Below, one piece after another: positions 61,033-64,000 of a stretch of 64,000 nt of DNA. Source of the DNA: Eubacteriales bacterium (GTDB lineage: Bacteria; Bacillota; Clostridia; Lachnospirales; Lachnospiraceae); assembly GCA_030536575.1 (NCBI GenBank), contig JAUNPS010000004.1, forward strand, positions 100,812-164,811, written 5' to 3'. The translations under genes and the position numbers were made by a program. Position 1 is the first letter of the stretch. Each line of letters begins with the position of its first letter. Below the pieces are notes generated by a model. That model had not been told where the DNA came from, did not search any database, and worked only from the letters and a program-made list of their open reading frames with translations.

Positions 61033-61761
61033 ATGAGGATTGCCCTATGTGACGATGACCGGAGGGAGCGGGAACTGTTTCTTCATGCCCTCCACGGGTG
61101 GGATCCCACCCAGCAGCCGGAATGCTTTTCCGACGGAGCCTCTTTTCTGGAGGCGGCCAGGATGGAACCGCCTTTTGATATCGCATTCCTGGACATCTAC
61201 ATGCCGGGAGAAGACGGCATGGATGTGGCTGGGGCGCTGCGGGAGATCTCACCGGAAACCGGCGTCGTGTTCGTCACCATCAGCGAAGCCCATGCGGTGG
61301 ACGCCTTTTCTCTCCATGCCCTGCACTACCTGGTGAAGCCGGTGACGACGGAGGGCGTGGCGGAGTGCTTCCGCCGCCTGACACAGATCCAGACGAAAAA
61401 ACGCAGGGAGCTGACCCTATCCTCCGGACGGGAGAGCCGCACGGTGTACCAGGACGAAATCCTGTACATCCAGAGCGACAGACACGCCAAGGAAATACAT
61501 CTGACCGGCGGGCGGCGCATCCGGGTGTGGATATCGATGGAGGAGCTGGAAGAAAAGCTGGATGGAACTTTCTTAAGGTTAGGCCGCAGCGCCATCGTCA
61601 ACATGGAACAGATCGAGCAGATGGGCACGGAAAGCTGCCTTTTGCGGAACGGAATCCGGCTGGAGTTTTCACGCCGGGAGCGCGCCGCCGTAAGGGCGGC
61701 TTATGACAACTACCTGTTCGCCCGGCTTTCCAGGCAGGGCGGTTTTGGCGGGGGGGGGTGA
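61033..61761 (+). CDS. LytTR response regulator (second pair)
   Basis: A 242-residue regulator. ATG 61033 follows GGAGGGGGGAGC. The receiver has CDDD at residues 6-9, phospho-acceptor Asp54 in FLDIYMPGEDG and the conserved Lys in YLVKPV. The LytTR domain from about residue 135 shows ILYIQSDRHAKEIHL and FLRLGRSAIVNMEQI. The C-terminus GGFGGGG is encoded by a nine-G tract that also serves as ribosome site for the kinase gene. It probably controls the membrane and surface protein genes that follow. Confidence 0.92.
   Translation: MRIALCDDDRRERELFLHALHGWDPTQQPECFSDGASFLEAARMEPPFDIAFLDIYMPGEDGMDVAGALREISPETGVVFVTISEAHAVDAFSLHALHYLVKPVTTEGVAECFRRLTQIQTKKRRELTLSSGRESRTVYQDEILYIQSDRHAKEIHLTGGRRIRVWISMEELEEKLDGTFLRLGRSAIVNMEQIEQMGTESCLLRNGIRLEFSRRERAAVRAAYDNYLFARLSRQGGFGGGG
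61750..61758 (+). repeat. Nine-G homopolymer at the regulator/kinase junction
   Basis: Nine consecutive G residues lie directly before the TGA of the regulator and 7 bases before the kinase ATG, and act as its Shine-Dalgarno sequence. Length change by slippage would alter both the regulator C-terminus and kinase translation. Confidence 0.85.
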
Positions 61762-61765
61762 AACC

Positions 61766-63130
61766 ATGAGCTTTTATTTCCGCCATGCGGCGGGCTTTTT
61801 CCTCCAGCTTGCTCCCTGCGGAGTGCTGTGTTTCCTGCCCTTTTCCGAGGGCGTGTTCCGCTGGCCGAAACGGCGGACGATGGGCGCAGTCACCCTTTGC
61901 GAGCTGCTGCTGGCGCTGCTGTTCCCGCTGGTCCTGCGGGCCACCCGGTTCCAGCAGCTCACCGGGAACCTGTATATGCTCGGTGCGGTGCTGCTGCTGG
62001 CAGCGGCGTACTTTCGGCTCCTGCGGGACGCTTCGGCCAAAAAGCTGCTGGTGCTCTTTCTGGTGATGTTCTATGCTCTGACCCAGTATTGCGCGGTGAT
62101 ACTGGCCCTCCCCCTGGTCAATGGCGGCGTGTTCAGCAGCGAGATGTATACCCTCCGCTGCCTGCTGCTCTGGGCCGTCACTACGGCGGTGATGTTCCCC
62201 GTCGGGGTGCTGGTGTCCCTGAAAATCGTCCGGGACTACCTGGCGGAGATCGCGCCGGAGCACATGGGGCGGGATTTTGTGTGGGTCATGTTTTTCACTG
62301 TGGCCTACTTTGCCCTGATCATCCGTTACAATACACTGATTGATTACTCCAGGCCTGATCAGATCATCCTTTTCGCACCGCTGCTGCTTCTGCTGTTTTG
62401 GCAGCAGGGCCTGGCCTGGTGGCTGCTCCTGCGGGAATCTGTGCGGCGCAGACGGGACGCTGAGCAGCAAAAGGCTCTGGAAATCCAGCAGCTTCAATAC
62501 GATAACCTTACCCGTGAGATGGAAAATGCACGGCGGATGCGCCACGATATGCGCCACTACCTGAACGGTCTGGCTGACCTGATGGAGCAGGGCAAGACGG
62601 CGGAGATGAAGAAATATTTAAGCGAAGTCATCGGCCAGACAGCCAGCCGTGAAAATACGGTCTATTGCAAAAACCCTACGGTCAACGGTCTGCTGCAATA
62701 CTATGCGGGACTGGCAGCGGAGGCGGGCATCCGCTGTGAGATTCAGGCGAACTGTGGGGAGCTGAGCATTTCTCCTGCCGATTTAACGGTACTATTTGGA
62801 AACGCTATGGAAAACGCCATCCGCGCCTGCAAAGCTTTCTCAGAGGGCCGCTGGCTCCGGGTACAGGCGGGAGTTATCGGCGGAAGCCTGGCGATACAGA
62901 TTGAAAACCCCTGCGCCGGTGCTCCCCCTTCCGGGCTTTACCGGTTGGAGGACGGTTTTCTCCCGGCGGCGGCCTTTTTAAGCGTCCGTTCCGGCGGCGG
63001 CTACGGCCTGAGAAGTATTGAGCATACGGCGGGGAAGTACGGCGGCGACGCCCGGTTCCGATATGACGAAACCACACACATCTTTACTATCCGTATCCGG
63101 CTGAACCTTTACCCGGATGCGCTTAAATAG
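61766..63130 (+). CDS. GHKL sensor histidine kinase (second pair)
   Basis: A 454-residue membrane kinase, complete in contrast to the split kinase at 27005. Six or more helices occupy residues of about 1-225 (LLALLFPLVLRA, LFAPLLLLLFWQQGLAWWLL). Phospho-acceptor His260 lies in RRMRHDMRHYL. The GHKL domain has the N-box VLFGNAMENAIRACK and the glycine motif GGGYGLRSIEH. It pairs with the LytTR regulator upstream. Ligand unknown; such sensors often detect peptides. Confidence 0.92.
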   Translation: MSFYFRHAAGFFLQLAPCGVLCFLPFSEGVFRWPKRRTMGAVTLCELLLALLFPLVLRATRFQQLTGNLYMLGAVLLLAAAYFRLLRDASAKKLLVLFLVMFYALTQYCAVILALPLVNGGVFSSEMYTLRCLLLWAVTTAVMFPVGVLVSLKIVRDYLAEIAPEHMGRDFVWVMFFTVAYFALIIRYNTLIDYSRPDQIILFAPLLLLLFWQQGLAWWLLLRESVRRRRDAEQQKALEIQQLQYDNLTREMENARRMRHDMRHYLNGLADLMEQGKTAEMKKYLSEVIGQTASRENTVYCKNPTVNGLLQYYAGLAAEAGIRCEIQANCGELSISPADLTVLFGNAMENAIRACKAFSEGRWLRVQAGVIGGSLAIQIENPCAGAPPSGLYRLEDGFLPAAAFLSVRSGGGYGLRSIEHTAGKYGGDARFRYDETTHIFTIRIRLNLYPDALK

Positions 63131-63161
63131 AAAGCATCGAAAAAAGGAGGTATCCATACAT

Positions 63162-63698
63162 ATGAAGCAAGAAACCAGGGGACAGGGAGTGACCCTTTCC
63201 CGGAGGACGCTGGGAACCCTTCTCATCCTCGTCCTGCTGCTGATCGCCGGGGGTGTGATCTTGGGGCTGAACTGGCAGAACTGGTTCGGCGGGGAGGAAC
63301 CGGCCGCAAGTCAGTTCACCCCGAATCTGGATTCAGATGCCCAGGACTGGACAGGTGAGGAACTGGAGGATAAGTCGGAGGGCGAAAGCGTGGGCATCAA
63401 GATTCCCGGTTATCCCTCTATTACCATCCCGGCGGACGAGTCGGAGGTTACTCTGTCCCTCTTAAACCCGGAGGGCAACCCTTGCTATTTTACCTTTGAG
63501 CTGGTTTTGAGTGACACGGACGAGGTGCTTTATACCTCCCAGATGGTGGCTCCCGGCCAGGTCATCACAGACGTTACCCTGAGCCGGGCTTTACCCGCCG
63601 GGGAATATAACGCGGTCATCCGTATCAGCACAGCCTCTTTGGAGGATGGCAGCGCTATGAATGGCGCGAATGTGGAGACGGTTCTCATCGTACAGTAA
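63162..63698 (+). CDS. Membrane-anchored protein of unknown function
   Basis: A 178-residue protein, ATG 63162 after AAAAGGAGG. A short cytoplasmic N-terminus is followed by one helix (TLLILVLLLIAGGVILGLNW). The extracytoplasmic domain (residues of about 45-178) has a beta-sandwich-like pattern: IKIPGYPSITIPADESEV, LLNPEGNPCYFTFELVLS, then GEYNAVIRISTASLEDGS. Similar small proteins with the phrase NPEGNPCYF are seen beside LytTR pairs and large surface proteins in gut Clostridia. No function is proposed beyond possible role at the cell surface. Confidence 0.8.
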   Translation: MKQETRGQGVTLSRRTLGTLLILVLLLIAGGVILGLNWQNWFGGEEPAASQFTPNLDSDAQDWTGEELEDKSEGESVGIKIPGYPSITIPADESEVTLSLLNPEGNPCYFTFELVLSDTDEVLYTSQMVAPGQVITDVTLSRALPAGEYNAVIRISTASLEDGSAMNGANVETVLIVQ

Positions 63699-63712
63699 GG
63701 AGGTGTGAGAAT

Positions 63713-64000
63713 TTGAACAAAAAACGATTGCTTTCCCTGCTTTTAAGCCTTGCGTTGGTGCTTTCCCTGTTTCCGGCGCCGACGATGGCTGAAGGGGAAA
63801 GCGCAGACCCGGAAGAAATCCTCTGTACCCGGAGTGAGGACTGCGCCGCGGCGGAGCATGAGGAAGGCTGTCCGCTGTTAAACATTGTGGAGAATCCCAC
63901 GGAAGAAGCCCAGCCGGAAGCTACGGGACTGGAAGCCACGGAGTCGGTGGAAACGGAATCAGCAGCGACGGAGCCGGTGGAAACGGAACCAGTAGTGACG
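63713..64000 (+). CDS. Exported repeat-containing surface protein (3' truncated by window edge)
   Basis: A TTG start at 63713 with AAGGAGGTG at 63698-63706. The signal peptide MNKKRLLSLLLSLALVLSLF is followed by PAPTMA-EG. A short Cys-containing stretch follows (ILCTRSEDCAAAEHEEGCPL), of a kind often at the N-terminus of large surface proteins in gut Clostridia. Then come Glu/Thr-rich repeats of ten residues (TESVETESAA, TEPVETEPVV). The gene continues past the window, so domain content and anchoring signal are unseen. Confidence 0.75.
   Translation, partial: MNKKRLLSLLLSLALVLSLFPAPTMAEGESADPEEILCTRSEDCAAAEHEEGCPLLNIVENPTEEAQPEATGLEATESVETESAATEPVETEPVVT
63938..64000 (+). repeat. 30-base tandem repeats, continuing out of the window
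   Basis: Two complete 30-base units (63938-63967 and 63968-63997) of the form ACGGAGnCGGTGGAAACGGA plus ten bases, and the first bases of a third. Each encodes TE(S/P)VETE(S/P) plus two small residues. Confidence 0.85.

Noticed and set aside
1-64000. CRISPR arrays, tRNA, rRNA, replication origin
   Set aside because: No repeat-spacer pattern, cloverleaf, rRNA core or DnaA-box cluster was noticed on reading; a covariance search was not possible here.

Overview
The window looks like a chromosomal segment of a gut-type Lachnospiraceae (low-GC-lineage Clostridia with a fairly balanced base composition). The evidence is the glgC-glgD-spoVG order, the pth-mfd-PrsA-like lipoprotein order, strong AGGAGG-type ribosome sites, LytTR/GHKL signalling pairs, and many ABC sugar importers paired with glycoside hydrolases. 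Species cannot be named from the sequence alone. No rRNA, tRNA or CRISPR array was seen.

Layout. 1-2746: end of a glycogen operon (glgC partial, glgD), then spoVG. 2934-7140: an ArsR-type regulator and a GH2 enzyme whose promoter lies between two palindromic operator-like sites, then a convergent PD-(D/E)XK-type protein with a repeat-built coiled coil. 7418-17219: a membrane AraC-type sensor-regulator, an LplB/YtcP-type importer without its ATPase, a GH106-like glycosidase and an esterase, probably for rhamnose-containing glycans. 17216-24112: a LacI-controlled sucrose or fructo-oligosaccharide operon (importer, GH32, fructokinase) with clear operators. 24163-24564: a small membrane-tethered HTH regulator.

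24813-32145 is the most unusual part: a lone AAA ATPase, then a LytTR response regulator, a GHKL sensor kinase broken by one in-frame TAG, a 46-residue class II lanthipeptide precursor, an attenuator-like hairpin, a LanM synthetase with its zinc ligands intact, and an unknown exported protein. No LanT transporter/protease is present. It reads as a minimal self-signalling lantibiotic locus. A candidate orphan small RNA with promoter and terminator follows (about 32170-32307).

32572-49402: a catabolic locus with two secreted carboxylesterases, a secreted metallo-beta-lactamase-fold protein, a secreted alpha/beta hydrolase with an altered nucleophile elbow, a ribose-type importer, beta-phosphoglucomutase overlapping a GH3 enzyme with the His-Asp dyad known from retaining phosphorylases, a neutral-ceramidase-like protein, and a convergent PucR/CdaR-type regulator. 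I infer extracellular de-esterification, uptake, phosphorolysis to beta-glucose-1-phosphate and entry into glycolysis.

50007-58405: housekeeping pth and mfd, a PrsA-like lipoprotein, and a TPP-riboswitch-controlled thiamine-precursor importer. 58611-60333: an AbiE-type toxin-antitoxin pair with repeats over its promoter, beside a decayed IS4-like transposase. 61033-64000: a second LytTR/GHKL pair joined by a nine-G tract, a membrane-anchored protein and the start of a repeat-containing exported protein that runs off the window.
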